Positions 16,658 to 25,822 of a stretch of DNA of 64,000 nt are shown one piece after another. A program made the position numbers and the translations under genes. The stretch lies in assembly GCA_965116335.1 (NCBI GenBank), contig OZ220677.1, positions 2,604,001 through 2,668,000 on the forward strand. Direction: 5' to 3'. Origin of the DNA: G963663315 sp965116335. GTDB taxonomy: Bacteria; Pseudomonadota; Gammaproteobacteria; Arenicellales; Poriferihabitantaceae. The number at the start of each line of letters is the position of its first letter. Position 1 is the first letter of the stretch. The notes beneath the pieces are model-generated. The model did no database searches. It saw nothing but the letters and a program-made list of their open reading frames with translations, and was not told the origin of the DNA.

Positions 16658-17475
16658 CAGCGTATTCGTTTTAACCCGGTTTTCAGGAAATCGCGGGGTG
16701 AAAGGTCGGTTCTGAACTCATAATCCGACCACAACAAAACGCTGCTCTTGCCGGTCTGATGATTAACCATGGTCATCTCTCCGGCGTACCAGTAACGATC
16801 CAGGAACTGCTGGTAGCCTGCCATGGTCAACGTCTTCAGGTGTTCATTCTTGCGGTCGTAATACTCGACTTTACGGGTGCGAAGGTGGTCTTTGTCGCGC
16901 CAGATCAGTTGGCGGCTGTAGCCTGACTTCTTATCGGTCGGAATGCGTTCGGAGACGGTACAGTCCAGTTCGCCGCAAGGTTCGTCACGCAGGTATTTCC
17001 AGGTGAATTTCTCCACTTCCTGAGCGCTCATATCCTCATACGCGAACTCGCTGCCCATGAATGAACCGGAGCGGTTCGATGAGCTGATGCGCTTGACCCG
17101 TTTCAGTGCTGGCAGGTATAGCCACTGATCGTCGTTTTCTTCCAGATGAGCGTGAACCAGCAGCGCGGTTCCCTTGACATCCCGCGGTTCATCGAATACG
17201 AACATACTGCGGTCACCTTCTCCCTCTATCTCGATTGCTCTGAACCGCAGTTGTCGCTGGCTTTCCTGTCCCTGTTTGTTACGCAGTATCATGGTTTGCC
17301 TGGCCATGATGTTGCCGAAGCCTTTTTCATTGTTGCGCGCCTCATACGCGATTTCAAGCCCGATTTCTTCCGGGGTGGCCGAGTGGGCAATGAGCGGCGG
17401 AGTCAGGCAAGCCAGGGTAGCCAGGCCAGTCATGACAAACCGGGCTGCTGTTCGGTGGGTACAGGCGTGAATCAT
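16657..17475 (-). CDS. Outer-membrane lipoprotein-sorting (LolA-like) periplasmic protein
   Basis: A 272-residue protein with a signal peptide (FVMTGLATLACLTPPLIAHS, cleavage about residue 32). The mature part has the features of the LolA-like family often annotated as outer-membrane lipoprotein-sorting protein: FVFDEPRDVKGTALLVH, DQWLYLPALKRVKRI, SGSFMGSEFAYEDM and a C-terminal KTGLKRIR. These proteins have the LolA fold and a hydrophobic cavity and are usually coded near RND/MMPL exporters. Here the barrel gene follows directly and an RND gene lies 4.7 kb away on the other strand. It likely carries a hydrophobic molecule across the periplasm. It is divergent from the squalene-synthase-like genes, sharing a 160-base region that may hold both promoters. 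Confidence 0.75.
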   Translation of the reverse strand: MIHACTHRTAARFVMTGLATLACLTPPLIAHSATPEEIGLEIAYEARNNEKGFGNIMARQTMILRNKQGQESQRQLRFRAIEIEGEGDRSMFVFDEPRDVKGTALLVHAHLEENDDQWLYLPALKRVKRISSSNRSGSFMGSEFAYEDMSAQEVEKFTWKYLRDEPCGELDCTVSERIPTDKKSGYSRQLIWRDKDHLRTRKVEYYDRKNEHLKTLTMAGYQQFLDRYWYAGEMTMVNHQTGKSSVLLWSDYEFRTDLSPRDFLKTGLKRIR

Positions 17476-17634
17476 ATACTCTCTCCGGTCAATCGTTCTG
17501 TGCCATAATTACAGTGGGAACTGAATCGTTGGTTGATCAGTTAAACGGGATTGTAAAGACTCGAAATTTTCAAGTCAAACACACTATACTTGCGCGTAAA
17601 TCTTTGGCGCGCCGCGTCAGGCAATGTTGATAAC

Positions 17635-18711
17635 ATGAACAGTCCGACAGACGATCTGGCCTATCAGTCACAAATGCTGCAAGGTGTTTCACGCTCGTTT
17701 GCATTCACCACGCCCCAATTACCACCGCCACTGCGTCTTGCAGTTGGCAACGCCTATCTCCTTTGCCGAGTCGCCGATACGATTGAAGACGAAGCGGCAT
17801 TGTCTGTAGCGCAGAAATATGAATTCTCGCAACGGTGGGCTGGCGTTGTCGAAGGGCGCGAAAACGCAAGCACCTTTGCGCGGGACCTTGGCGCTCTGCT
17901 TTCCACTTCGACTACAAAAAGCGAGCATCGTCTTGTCTGTGATACATCCCGCATCGTCGGAATCACCCGCACCTTGAGTTCGGCGCAACAACAGGCCCTT
18001 GTATGTTGTGTCAATATCATGACCACGGGGATGTCTGAATTCCAGCAGAACGCCAGCCTGGAGGGTCTGCCTGATCTTAAGCAGTTCAATCGCTACTGTT
18101 ACCATGTTGCCGGCGTGTTCGGCGAAATGCTGACCAAACTGTTCTGCGACTATTCTGAACAAATTGACGCACGAAGAGAGACTCTTTTTTGCCTGTCAGC
18201 GTCCTACGGTCAGGGTCTGCAAATGACCAATATCCTGAAGGATATATGGGAGGATCATAGCCGGGGGGTCTGCTGGTTGCCTCAGGATGTGTTTCATTCG
18301 ACCGGGTTTGATCTGGGCTTGCTATCGCCGGGGCAGGCGGATCCGGCATTCGTCAGGGGACTGAACCAGCTCATTGCGACCGCCGGTTATCATTTGGCCA
18401 ACGCACGGCAATATATTTGTGCGCTCCCCGCGCGGGAAACGGGCATCCGCCGCTACTGCCTCTGGTCTCTGGGAATGGCAGTCCTTACCCTGCGCCGTAT
18501 CTATGCTACCCCGGCTTTTACGAGCGGTCAGGAAGTCAAGATATCGCGCCGCGCTGTACGCGCCGTCATTATCTCAACCAGCGCACTGGCGCGTTCCAAT
18601 CTGGCTCTGGAACTCTTGTTTTCCATGCTCAATCGCAATCTTCCTGGTCTTGACACGGCAACGCCCACAGCCGATCTGTCCGGTGCTCAACCGGAGTCGA
18701 ACCGATCATGA
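17635..18711 (+). CDS. Squalene/phytoene synthase family protein, copy 1
   Basis: A 358-residue head-to-head prenyl synthase. The two Asp-rich metal-binding motifs are intact: DTIEDE (near residue 47) and NILKDIWED (near 205). The stretch YCYHVAGVFGEMLTKLF matches the conserved squalene-synthase helix, and LLCRVADTIED and GQGLQMTN support the family. Length and motifs resemble eukaryote-like bacterial squalene synthases rather than the shorter HpnC/HpnD pair. It would join two farnesyl diphosphates to presqualene diphosphate and possibly on to squalene. An upstream TTG at 17590 is possible, but the ATG at 17635 places the family N-terminus correctly. It overlaps copy 2 by four bases. Whether it makes squalene, dehydrosqualene or an intermediate is unknown. 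Confidence 0.8.
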   Translation: MNSPTDDLAYQSQMLQGVSRSFAFTTPQLPPPLRLAVGNAYLLCRVADTIEDEAALSVAQKYEFSQRWAGVVEGRENASTFARDLGALLSTSTTKSEHRLVCDTSRIVGITRTLSSAQQQALVCCVNIMTTGMSEFQQNASLEGLPDLKQFNRYCYHVAGVFGEMLTKLFCDYSEQIDARRETLFCLSASYGQGLQMTNILKDIWEDHSRGVCWLPQDVFHSTGFDLGLLSPGQADPAFVRGLNQLIATAGYHLANARQYICALPARETGIRRYCLWSLGMAVLTLRRIYATPAFTSGQEVKISRRAVRAVIISTSALARSNLALELLFSMLNRNLPGLDTATPTADLSGAQPESNRS

Positions 18712-19751
18712 ACCTGACTGGCTCAAGCATTCCAACGGCGCATGATTTCGCCTACCAGACAGAAATCCTGCAGAAGGTGTCGAAAACCTTCGCCCTGACA
18801 ATCCCTCAGCTTCCCGTCGCGTTACGATGTGTCATAGAAAACGCATACCTGCTTTGCCGGATGGCGGATACGATAGAAGACGAACCCAATCTCGATATCG
18901 CCGAAAAGAAACAAATGCTTGAGCGGTTTGTCGCTGTGGTTGCAGGGCAGGAGGATACAGAACTGTTCTCGCATGATCTGGGTGCCGTTCTCACTCGCGC
19001 AACTTCACAACACGAGCGAGCCCTGGTGGCCAACGCTGACAGGATATTTCGTATCACCGGTTCGTTCAATGCTACGCAAAGGGCAGCGATTGAGCGTTGC
19101 CTCGATATTATGGCAGTCGGCATGGTGGAGTTTCAGGAGCGCAAGCGGCCGGATGGTCTGGACAATATTGCCCAGCTTGACCGTTATTGCTACTATGTCG
19201 CCGGAGTGGTGGCCGAGATGCTGGCGGAGTTGTTTTGCGACTATTCGGAGGCGATTCATGTGATGCATGACCAACTGCTTGCCGGCTCTGTGTCTTACGG
19301 ACAGGGATTACAGATGACTAATATCCTGAAAGATATATGGGACGATAAACGCCACGGTATCTGCTGGCTTCCCCGTGACCTTTTCCTGGCCAGGGGGGTC
19401 GATATCGGTTCCCTCTCGCCGGGCCTGGTGGAACCTGGTTTCGTCGATGGCTTGTCTGAGCTGGTGGCAATCACACGGCGCCACCTCGCAGACGGGTTGC
19501 AGTTCATCCTGACCATCCCCTCACACGAAACCGGCATTCGGCGGCATCTGCTATGGACGCTGGGATTGTCTGTGCTGGCCTTGCGCCGTATTTATTCGGC
19601 GCCTTCTTTCAAGATCGGGGAGGAAATCAACGTGTCCCGGGGCAGCGTCCGCGCCGCCATCCTCGCAACCAACTCTCTGGTGCGCTCGAATCCGGCATTA
19701 AAGCTCCTGTTCAATGCGGCAACCTGCCACCTGCCCCGTCAAGCCACCTGA
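18708..19751 (+). CDS. Squalene/phytoene synthase family protein, copy 2
   Basis: A 347-residue paralogue of the gene before it, sharing the same layout: DTIEDE near residue 45, YCYYVAGVVAEMLAELF near 150 and NILKDIWDD near 200. Both metal-binding motifs are intact. The start ATG overlaps the stop of copy 1 (ATGA), so the two are co-translated. The copies differ at many positions, suggesting an old duplication kept because the proteins have different tasks or form a heteromer. A precedent is the paired squalene-synthase-like enzymes of Botryococcus, where one makes presqualene diphosphate and the other finishes the product. It is followed by ispH after 127 bases. Confidence 0.8.
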   Translation: MNLTGSSIPTAHDFAYQTEILQKVSKTFALTIPQLPVALRCVIENAYLLCRMADTIEDEPNLDIAEKKQMLERFVAVVAGQEDTELFSHDLGAVLTRATSQHERALVANADRIFRITGSFNATQRAAIERCLDIMAVGMVEFQERKRPDGLDNIAQLDRYCYYVAGVVAEMLAELFCDYSEAIHVMHDQLLAGSVSYGQGLQMTNILKDIWDDKRHGICWLPRDLFLARGVDIGSLSPGLVEPGFVDGLSELVAITRRHLADGLQFILTIPSHETGIRRHLLWTLGLSVLALRRIYSAPSFKIGEEINVSRGSVRAAILATNSLVRSNPALKLLFNAATCHLPRQAT

Positions 19752-19878
19752 CACCGAGCTATCGCAATGCCCGGATTGCCTGGGTCAACCATTGATTGAT
19801 TTGCGCTGGTGGATGTGCTGGTATTGACGGATACCTTTCCTTTATACTATCGTCAAACAGTACTTCCGAGAGCACACA

Positions 19879-20859
19879 ATGAAGGTCATACTCGCCAAGC
19901 CACGCGGTTTTTGCGCCGGGGTTGAACGCGCTATCGAAATCGTGGAAAAAGCCCTGGATACCTATGGGGCACCTGTCTATGTGCGCCACGAGATTGTACA
20001 TAACAAGTGGGTGGTTGCCGATCTCACTGCCAAGGGTACCCATTTCGTCGACGAACTGGACGAGATTCCGGATGGGGCCATCACGGTGTTCAGCGCGCAC
20101 GGCGTCGCACAGTCGGTTGTGGATACCGCTACCGAGCGCACGTTGCCGGTGCTGGATGCCACCTGTCCGCTGGTAACCAAAGTCCACAGAGAGGGGCAAC
20201 GCTATGCTGAAAAGGGCTTCGAGGTCGTCCTGATCGGTCATGAAGGTCATCCTGAAGTGGTCGGGACGATGGGGAGGATTTCCGGTGTGGTGCATCTGGT
20301 GCAGGATGCCGGGGATGTGGCCAATCTGTCGCCAGGCAATCCCGATAAACTCGCTTATGTTACCCAGACTACGCTGTCGGTTGACGACACTCGGGACGTG
20401 ATTGACGCTCTGCAGGCCCGGTTCCCGAAAATCACCGGCCCGGATGTCAAGAATATCTGCTACGCCACCCAGAATCGTCAGACCGCCGTACGGAAACTGG
20501 CGAAAATTGTCGATATCATTCTGGTGGTCGGAGCGCGGAACAGTTCCAACTGCAACCGACTGCGCGAGATCGGCAGCGAAGAGGGCACCACGAGCTATCT
20601 CGTCGAGGACGCCACCGTTATCGAGCCGGGCTGGTTCGACGGTGTGAGCGCCGTCGGACTGACTGCCGGGGCCTCAACGCCGGAGTGCATGGTTGAGGAG
20701 GTCATCGACCAGATGCGTAAAATTACCCCGGTGGAGTTGTCAACCATGGACGGCATCGAAGAGAACGTCCGTTTCAGACTGAATGATGATGAATTTTCGC
20801 GCATTAATGTCCAAATCAACAGCGGGTATCGTGAGGTTGCCCCGGTCAATGTCGATTAG
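19879..20859 (+). CDS. ispH: 4-hydroxy-3-methylbut-2-enyl diphosphate reductase
   Basis: A 326-residue [4Fe-4S] enzyme that makes IPP and DMAPP in the last step of the MEP pathway. The three conserved cysteines are in RGFCAGVERAI (near residue 12), DATCPLVTKVH (near 96) and SSNCNRLREIG (near 219). Other signatures are the EIVHNKWVV segment, GHEGHPEVVGTMG, and the late TAGASTPECMVEEV. It appears complete. In many gammaproteobacteria ispH sits with lspA and fkpB; here it follows two squalene-synthase-like genes, placing precursor supply next to precursor use. A TTGACG and a TATACT upstream (19824-19848) are only 13 bases apart, so a separate promoter is uncertain. Confidence 0.93.
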   Translation: MKVILAKPRGFCAGVERAIEIVEKALDTYGAPVYVRHEIVHNKWVVADLTAKGTHFVDELDEIPDGAITVFSAHGVAQSVVDTATERTLPVLDATCPLVTKVHREGQRYAEKGFEVVLIGHEGHPEVVGTMGRISGVVHLVQDAGDVANLSPGNPDKLAYVTQTTLSVDDTRDVIDALQARFPKITGPDVKNICYATQNRQTAVRKLAKIVDIILVVGARNSSNCNRLREIGSEEGTTSYLVEDATVIEPGWFDGVSAVGLTAGASTPECMVEEVIDQMRKITPVELSTMDGIEENVRFRLNDDEFSRINVQINSGYREVAPVNVD

Positions 20860-20937
20860 GAGGCTCATTGGTCTTGCGATATTCACCTTGCCCCTCCCCC
20901 GCCTTTCGGTAATCCGTCATCTGGCCTGACTCTGGAT

Positions 20938-22101
20938 ATGGCAACCATAGATAGAATCCCGCACAGTTACACAGAAGGCTATGCCAGGGCGTGTCTTTAC
21001 GATCAGGCGCTGGCCGACAAGTACATTCTCCACACGACTATCGGTGATCCGGTTCTGGATGAGGCGCTGGAAGAGGTTTCCTCTCTGAAACCCAAAGAAC
21101 TGAACCGATATGTCCATGCGGGCATTGAACAGCAATCCAGTGTCATGCGCGCCGCGCCACAAGGCTTGCGTGATTTCTTCGAGAATCTGGGAACGCCTTC
21201 GTGGCTTGACTACCAGGCATTCGATCCGGGGATTCGCGCTTTCCACGCCAATACAAACTCCGTTCTGGTCGCTTTTCTTACCGGCGTTCTGATAGAAGGC
21301 TTCTCGACGCTTATAGCCAAGTCGTTTTATATTACTGGAAGGGTAGCGCGTACCGACCGACGACTGATGCAGAATAACCGCCAGCTATTGGAGATTTTCA
21401 TGCCGGGGGGGCTGGACAGGGATGGAGATGGATTCAAGCTGTCCATCAGGGTACGTATCATCCATGCTCGCATCAGGATGTTGTTGAAGCAATCAGACGA
21501 GTGGCGCCCCGAAGACTGGGGTACGCCGGTCAGCGCGGCGCATCTGGGGTATGCCATGGTGGTTTTCTCGTTACGACTGCTGCATTATTCAAAATTGCTT
21601 GGAGCCACTTTCAACAAGGAAGAAGAGGAGAGCATCATGAGCCTCTGGCGCTATACCGGCTACGTTATGGGTGTCCCGGAGACAATCCTCTATACTAACC
21701 GGGAGGAAGCCGCCAGGATTTATCATATTACCAGTCTGATAGAACCGGAGACCGGGAAAGAGTCGGTGGTCATGGCCAACACTCTGATTGACAGTGCGCC
21801 AAAGCTGTCGGGCATCACCGACCCGACAGAAGCGAAAGAGTTGATAGAGTTCGCTCATCGCCTGTCACGCGCATTATTGGGAGATCGGATGGGTGATCAG
21901 TTGGGGTTTAAAAAAGGCAATACATTCGGTTTGTTGTTCACCCATCGAATGAAACAGCGCTTTATGAGAGCGCGCACGCGCGAACGGCAATTAAGATTCA
22001 ACAATTTCGAACAAATGCTGAAAATTTCACTGTATGATAATTTAGGAATAAGCTACAAGATGCCGGATCATGTGAAACAGGACAAATCGAGTGACTGGTA
22101 G
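20938..22101 (+). CDS. DUF2236 oxygenase (latex-clearing-protein / MpaB family)
   Basis: A 387-residue protein of the oxygenase MpaB/DUF2236 family, which includes latex-clearing protein Lcp, a b-type haem enzyme that cleaves cis-polyisoprene with oxygen. The signature is KLSIRVRIIHARIRMLL (near residue 165), with the Arg/Lys and His positions used for haem in the family, followed by GTPVSAAHLGYAM. No signal peptide is seen, so it is probably cytoplasmic or membrane-surface. Its position after squalene-type synthases and ispH, and before an RND exporter, suggests it oxidises the isoprenoid made there. The substrate is inference; many members of this family are uncharacterised. The gap from ispH is 78 bases. 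Confidence 0.7.
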   Translation: MATIDRIPHSYTEGYARACLYDQALADKYILHTTIGDPVLDEALEEVSSLKPKELNRYVHAGIEQQSSVMRAAPQGLRDFFENLGTPSWLDYQAFDPGIRAFHANTNSVLVAFLTGVLIEGFSTLIAKSFYITGRVARTDRRLMQNNRQLLEIFMPGGLDRDGDGFKLSIRVRIIHARIRMLLKQSDEWRPEDWGTPVSAAHLGYAMVVFSLRLLHYSKLLGATFNKEEEESIMSLWRYTGYVMGVPETILYTNREEAARIYHITSLIEPETGKESVVMANTLIDSAPKLSGITDPTEAKELIEFAHRLSRALLGDRMGDQLGFKKGNTFGLLFTHRMKQRFMRARTRERQLRFNNFEQMLKISLYDNLGISYKMPDHVKQDKSSDW

Positions 22102-22150
22102 TGCCGGTGTCGTCTCTCGCTAGCCAGGGCACAGGTGACCTTACGGAGCG

Positions 22151-24454
22151 ATGATCATGCGCGCGCTGTCGCTGGACCGCTATATCAGTGCTGTTCACCA
22201 CTACCGTTGGCTGGTGGTTCTGTTGTCATTCCTGGTGATGGTGGCCTTTGCGGCAGGCGCTCGTTTCATCACCGTCTCGAATGACTACCGCATCATGTTC
22301 AGCGAGGATAATCCACAATTCGTCGCTTACAAAACCCTGGAAAACACCTATACCACTGCTAACCGGGCCTTGATCGCCGTAGCGCCCCGTCAGGGCTCGG
22401 TATTCAATCGAAAGACACTGGCAGCGATTGCCGAACTTACCGAAGCCGCATGGCAGGCGCCTTACTCAAGCCGGGTCGACTCTCTTACAAACTATTCCTG
22501 GAGCGAGGCGGATGAAGACATTTTGACAGTCCGGCCGCTGGTCGAAGACGCACAGTACCTGAGCGATGCCGACCTGGAGCAGATCGAGACAGCGGCGCTG
22601 AACTCAATTGAAATTGCCGGGCGTCTGGTGGCTCGTGACGGGCGCGTGGCCGGAGTGGCTATCAGCTTTGTCTTGCCTGATGGTTCGGATCAGGCGGTGA
22701 CCGAGATCAACGACTATATACAGGATCAATTAGCAAAGGCACGGGAGAAGTGGACGGATATTGATTATTACGTGACCGGGGAAGTTGTGCTCAGCAACGC
22801 TTTGGCCGTTGCCACGAAGGATGATCTCAAGTTTCTCGCGCCGATCATGTTCGTCATCATCGTGCTTGCCACGGCGTTGCTTCTGCGTTCGGTTTCAGGC
22901 ACTGTGGCTGTGGTCGTCATGCTCCTGTTTGTGGTCAATTCCACCATGGGGTTGGCGGGTTGGGCCGGTACGGTTTTAAGCGGCACCAACTCCGGCATTC
23001 CACTGATTGTGACGGTGATCGCGGTCGCGTCATCCATCCATATTATCACTTCCGCATTGCGCTTAATCAGGCAGGGCCTTGCCAAACAGATGGCTATTGC
23101 AGAGGCCATGCGTTCCAATATCCGGCCGGTGTTACTCACTTGCGTGACTACTGCGATCGGGTTTCTCAGCCTGAATTTCTCGGATTCACCGCCTTTTCAT
23201 GTGTTGGGCAACTATGTCGCGTTCGGCGTGCTCTGCGTCTTTCTCTACTCCGTGACGCTCCTGCCGGCCCTGCTCTCGATTCTGCCTCTGCGCGCGACGC
23301 CGGGTCGAGTCGAGCGGTATGACTTCTTCGGGTGGCTGGGGGCCTTCGTTATTGCGCGCCGTAAAATCCTGCTCTGGTCGATTACCCTGCTGACGATCTT
23401 CCTGTCGGTCGGTATTTACCGCATGGAGCTGGGTGACAACTGGACCCGGTATTTCGATGATCGGTATGATTTCCGGCTTGATACAGACTATATCAACCAA
23501 CATCTGACCGGAACGGACTCTCTGGAGTATACCCTGAGTGCCGGACGTGAAGGCGGCATCACTGATCTCGCTTACCTGCGCGCCGTGGATGCATTCGCCG
23601 AGTGGTTCCGCAACCAGCCTGAGGTTGTTCATGTCCAGGCATTCCCGGACATCATGAAACGTCTGAACAAGAACATGCACGGTGACGATCCGGCCTTCTA
23701 CTCACTGCCGAACGCCCCGGAGCTGGCCGCGCAGTATCTGTTGCTTTACGAGCTTTCCCTGCCGTTCGGTCTCGACCTGAACGACCGCATTGACATCGCC
23801 AAGTCCGCTACACGAATGTCTGTAGCGATCAGCAACCTGTCATCCCTGAAGCAACGGGAACTGGATGAGCGGGCGCAGGCCTGGCTTCAGTCGAATGTCC
23901 CGCAGATTGCCTCCGAAGCGACAGGGTTCACGATGATCTTCGCCCATATCTCCATTAGAAACACACAAAGCATGTTGCTTGGAACAGCGGTTGCCATGGG
24001 TCTGATCTCGCTGATCCTGATTGGTGTTTTCCGTAGTGTGCCGCTCGGTCTCGTCAGTCTGGTGCCTAATCTCATCCCGGCGATCATGAGCCTGGGGTTG
24101 TGGGGTTATCTGGTTGGCCGTGTGGGTCTCGCCGGATCCGTCATGGCCGTTATCGCATTCGGCATTGTCGTAGACGATACCATTCACTTTTTGACCCGGT
24201 ATCTGAAGGCTCGCAATGAGGGACTGTCAGCGCCGGAATCGGTGCAGTCCGCCTTGAATACCGTGGGTTATGCGCTGTGTACAACGACGGTAATTCTGGT
24301 CCTGGGGTTTATGGTGTTCGCCTTTTCAGGGTTCGAGGTCAGTTGGGCACTGGGTCTGCTGGTGATGATTACGCTGGTGTTCGCGCTGGTTACCGATTTT
24401 CTGCTGCTTCCGGCATTGCTGATGGCGATTGACCGGAAAGAATTGAAAAAGTAA
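22151..24454 (+). CDS. RND superfamily (MMPL-type) exporter
   Basis: A 767-residue transporter with the RND plan in duplicate: an N-terminal membrane helix (WLVVLLSFLVMVAFAAG), a large periplasmic loop to about residue 220, a bundle of five to six helices (about 225-375), another helix near 405, a second loop, and a second bundle (about 600-765). The motif GIVVDDTIHFLTRY in the second half carries the acidic residues used for proton relay. The size fits MMPL/HpnN-type exporters of hydrophobic lipids rather than drug pumps (over 1000 residues). It follows the oxygenase gene after 49 bases. Together with the LolA-like and barrel proteins coded 5 kb upstream it could form an export path for an isoprenoid lipid; this is inference. 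Confidence 0.82.
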   Translation: MIMRALSLDRYISAVHHYRWLVVLLSFLVMVAFAAGARFITVSNDYRIMFSEDNPQFVAYKTLENTYTTANRALIAVAPRQGSVFNRKTLAAIAELTEAAWQAPYSSRVDSLTNYSWSEADEDILTVRPLVEDAQYLSDADLEQIETAALNSIEIAGRLVARDGRVAGVAISFVLPDGSDQAVTEINDYIQDQLAKAREKWTDIDYYVTGEVVLSNALAVATKDDLKFLAPIMFVIIVLATALLLRSVSGTVAVVVMLLFVVNSTMGLAGWAGTVLSGTNSGIPLIVTVIAVASSIHIITSALRLIRQGLAKQMAIAEAMRSNIRPVLLTCVTTAIGFLSLNFSDSPPFHVLGNYVAFGVLCVFLYSVTLLPALLSILPLRATPGRVERYDFFGWLGAFVIARRKILLWSITLLTIFLSVGIYRMELGDNWTRYFDDRYDFRLDTDYINQHLTGTDSLEYTLSAGREGGITDLAYLRAVDAFAEWFRNQPEVVHVQAFPDIMKRLNKNMHGDDPAFYSLPNAPELAAQYLLLYELSLPFGLDLNDRIDIAKSATRMSVAISNLSSLKQRELDERAQAWLQSNVPQIASEATGFTMIFAHISIRNTQSMLLGTAVAMGLISLILIGVFRSVPLGLVSLVPNLIPAIMSLGLWGYLVGRVGLAGSVMAVIAFGIVVDDTIHFLTRYLKARNEGLSAPESVQSALNTVGYALCTTTVILVLGFMVFAFSGFEVSWALGLLVMITLVFALVTDFLLLPALLMAIDRKELKK

Positions 24455-24557
24455 CACAACGGCGAATGCGGCCAGACCCCGGTCTTCTCGCCCGGTGTCT
24501 TCGTGTTACTTTGCGCTTGTCTGATTTGACTGCCCGGTCTGCGGGTAGAAGTAGATA

Positions 24558-25781
24558 TTACGAAGGAGCGGTGCCGGGAGTCAGTCGGGTTATGGGCTGC
24601 TCGTTGATCGGCAGGTGAATCAGCGCGGCCAGTACGCCAAGAGCGACCCCCGCCCACCACATGCCGTTGTATGAACCGGTCTGATCATGAATCAGCCCTC
24701 CCAGCCATACTCCGGTGAAGCTACCGATCTGATGACTCAGAAATACGATACCGAACAGCGTCCCCATGTATTTGATACCGAAAACCTGGGCCACGATGCC
24801 GGTGGTCAGGGGGACAGTGGACAGCCAGAGTATGCCCATCGCCGCAGCAAAGGCAAGCACTACAAACGGCGTTTTCGGCGACAACAGCAGAATCAGTATG
24901 ACGATAGCACGGGAGAAATAAATAAAGCTCAATCCGAGCCTCTTGCTCCAGCGCTGGCCAGCCAGCCCGGAGGCGATTGAGCCGAGAATATTCATCAGTC
25001 CGATCAGGGCAATCGACCAGGCACCAATCTCAGGGCTCAGATTGAGGTCCCTTACATAAGCGGGGAAATGTACGGTAATAAAGGCGACATGAAACCCGCA
25101 GACGAAGAACCCGGTGGTTAGCAACAGGTAGCTGCGATTTTGCAGTGCTTCAGCCACGGCGCCTTTCAGAGTCTGGTTCATATCCATGGATGATTCATTA
25201 CCGGCTGCACTGTCGGCGGAATCCGGCAGACAGAGCACCATCGGAATGAGTACCAATACGATAGCGGCCAGCAACAGCAACGCCGTATACCAGCCATAAG
25301 CGGATATGAAGCCCTGACTGATCGGAGAGAAAACGACCATCCCGAAAGACCCTGCCGCTGTGCCGAGGCCGAGCACAAAAGAACGCTTTTCCGGGCCTAC
25401 CGCGCGTGCCATGGCAGTCATGGCCAGAGTGAACGCAGTAAACGCGATCCCCAGTCCGGTCAGTACGCCGCCGGTCAGCTGAAGGGCAAATCCCGATTGT
25501 GAATGAGCCATCCCCAGTATACCGGCGCAATACAGGATGGTTCCGGCGATGATGACTCGGACTGCGCCATTTTTATCGACCAGCGCACCGGCGAAAGGCA
25601 ATCCGATGCCCCATAGCAGGTTCTGTAACGCCATTGCCAGGCCAAAAGTCTCCCGCGACCAGCCGTTGGCGCTGGTCATGGGTTCGAGGAATAAACCAAA
25701 GCCGGAACGGATGCCGAAGCCAGTCATCGAAATCAGGCATCCGGCAGTCAATACGACCAGAGGCGTGCGCCAGGTCTTCAT
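24558..25781 (-). CDS. MFS transporter
   Basis: A 407-residue major facilitator with about twelve hydrophobic segments and the usual central cytoplasmic loop (about residues 190-215, DSADSAAGNESS). The N-terminal helix region TGFGIRSGFGLFLEPM and the A-like loop ALVDKNGAVRVI fit the monocarboxylate/oxalate-formate-type branch. It lies 41 bases downstream of the enoyl-CoA hydratase gene on the same strand and is the last gene of a four-gene operon, so it may import an acid or amide used by the enzymes before it. The substrate cannot be predicted. It is convergent with the RND exporter gene. Confidence 0.8.
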   Translation of the reverse strand: MKTWRTPLVVLTAGCLISMTGFGIRSGFGLFLEPMTSANGWSRETFGLAMALQNLLWGIGLPFAGALVDKNGAVRVIIAGTILYCAGILGMAHSQSGFALQLTGGVLTGLGIAFTAFTLAMTAMARAVGPEKRSFVLGLGTAAGSFGMVVFSPISQGFISAYGWYTALLLLAAIVLVLIPMVLCLPDSADSAAGNESSMDMNQTLKGAVAEALQNRSYLLLTTGFFVCGFHVAFITVHFPAYVRDLNLSPEIGAWSIALIGLMNILGSIASGLAGQRWSKRLGLSFIYFSRAIVILILLLSPKTPFVVLAFAAAMGILWLSTVPLTTGIVAQVFGIKYMGTLFGIVFLSHQIGSFTGVWLGGLIHDQTGSYNGMWWAGVALGVLAALIHLPINEQPITRLTPGTAPS

Positions 25782-25822
25782 GTGGATGCCATCGAAGAAT
25801 TGCTGGTCTGGACGTTGTGCAC

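Noticed and set aside
23186..23680. Minus-strand open frame opposite the RND exporter gene
   Set aside because: The RND gene on the other strand is clearly coding, and this frame resembles no protein family.
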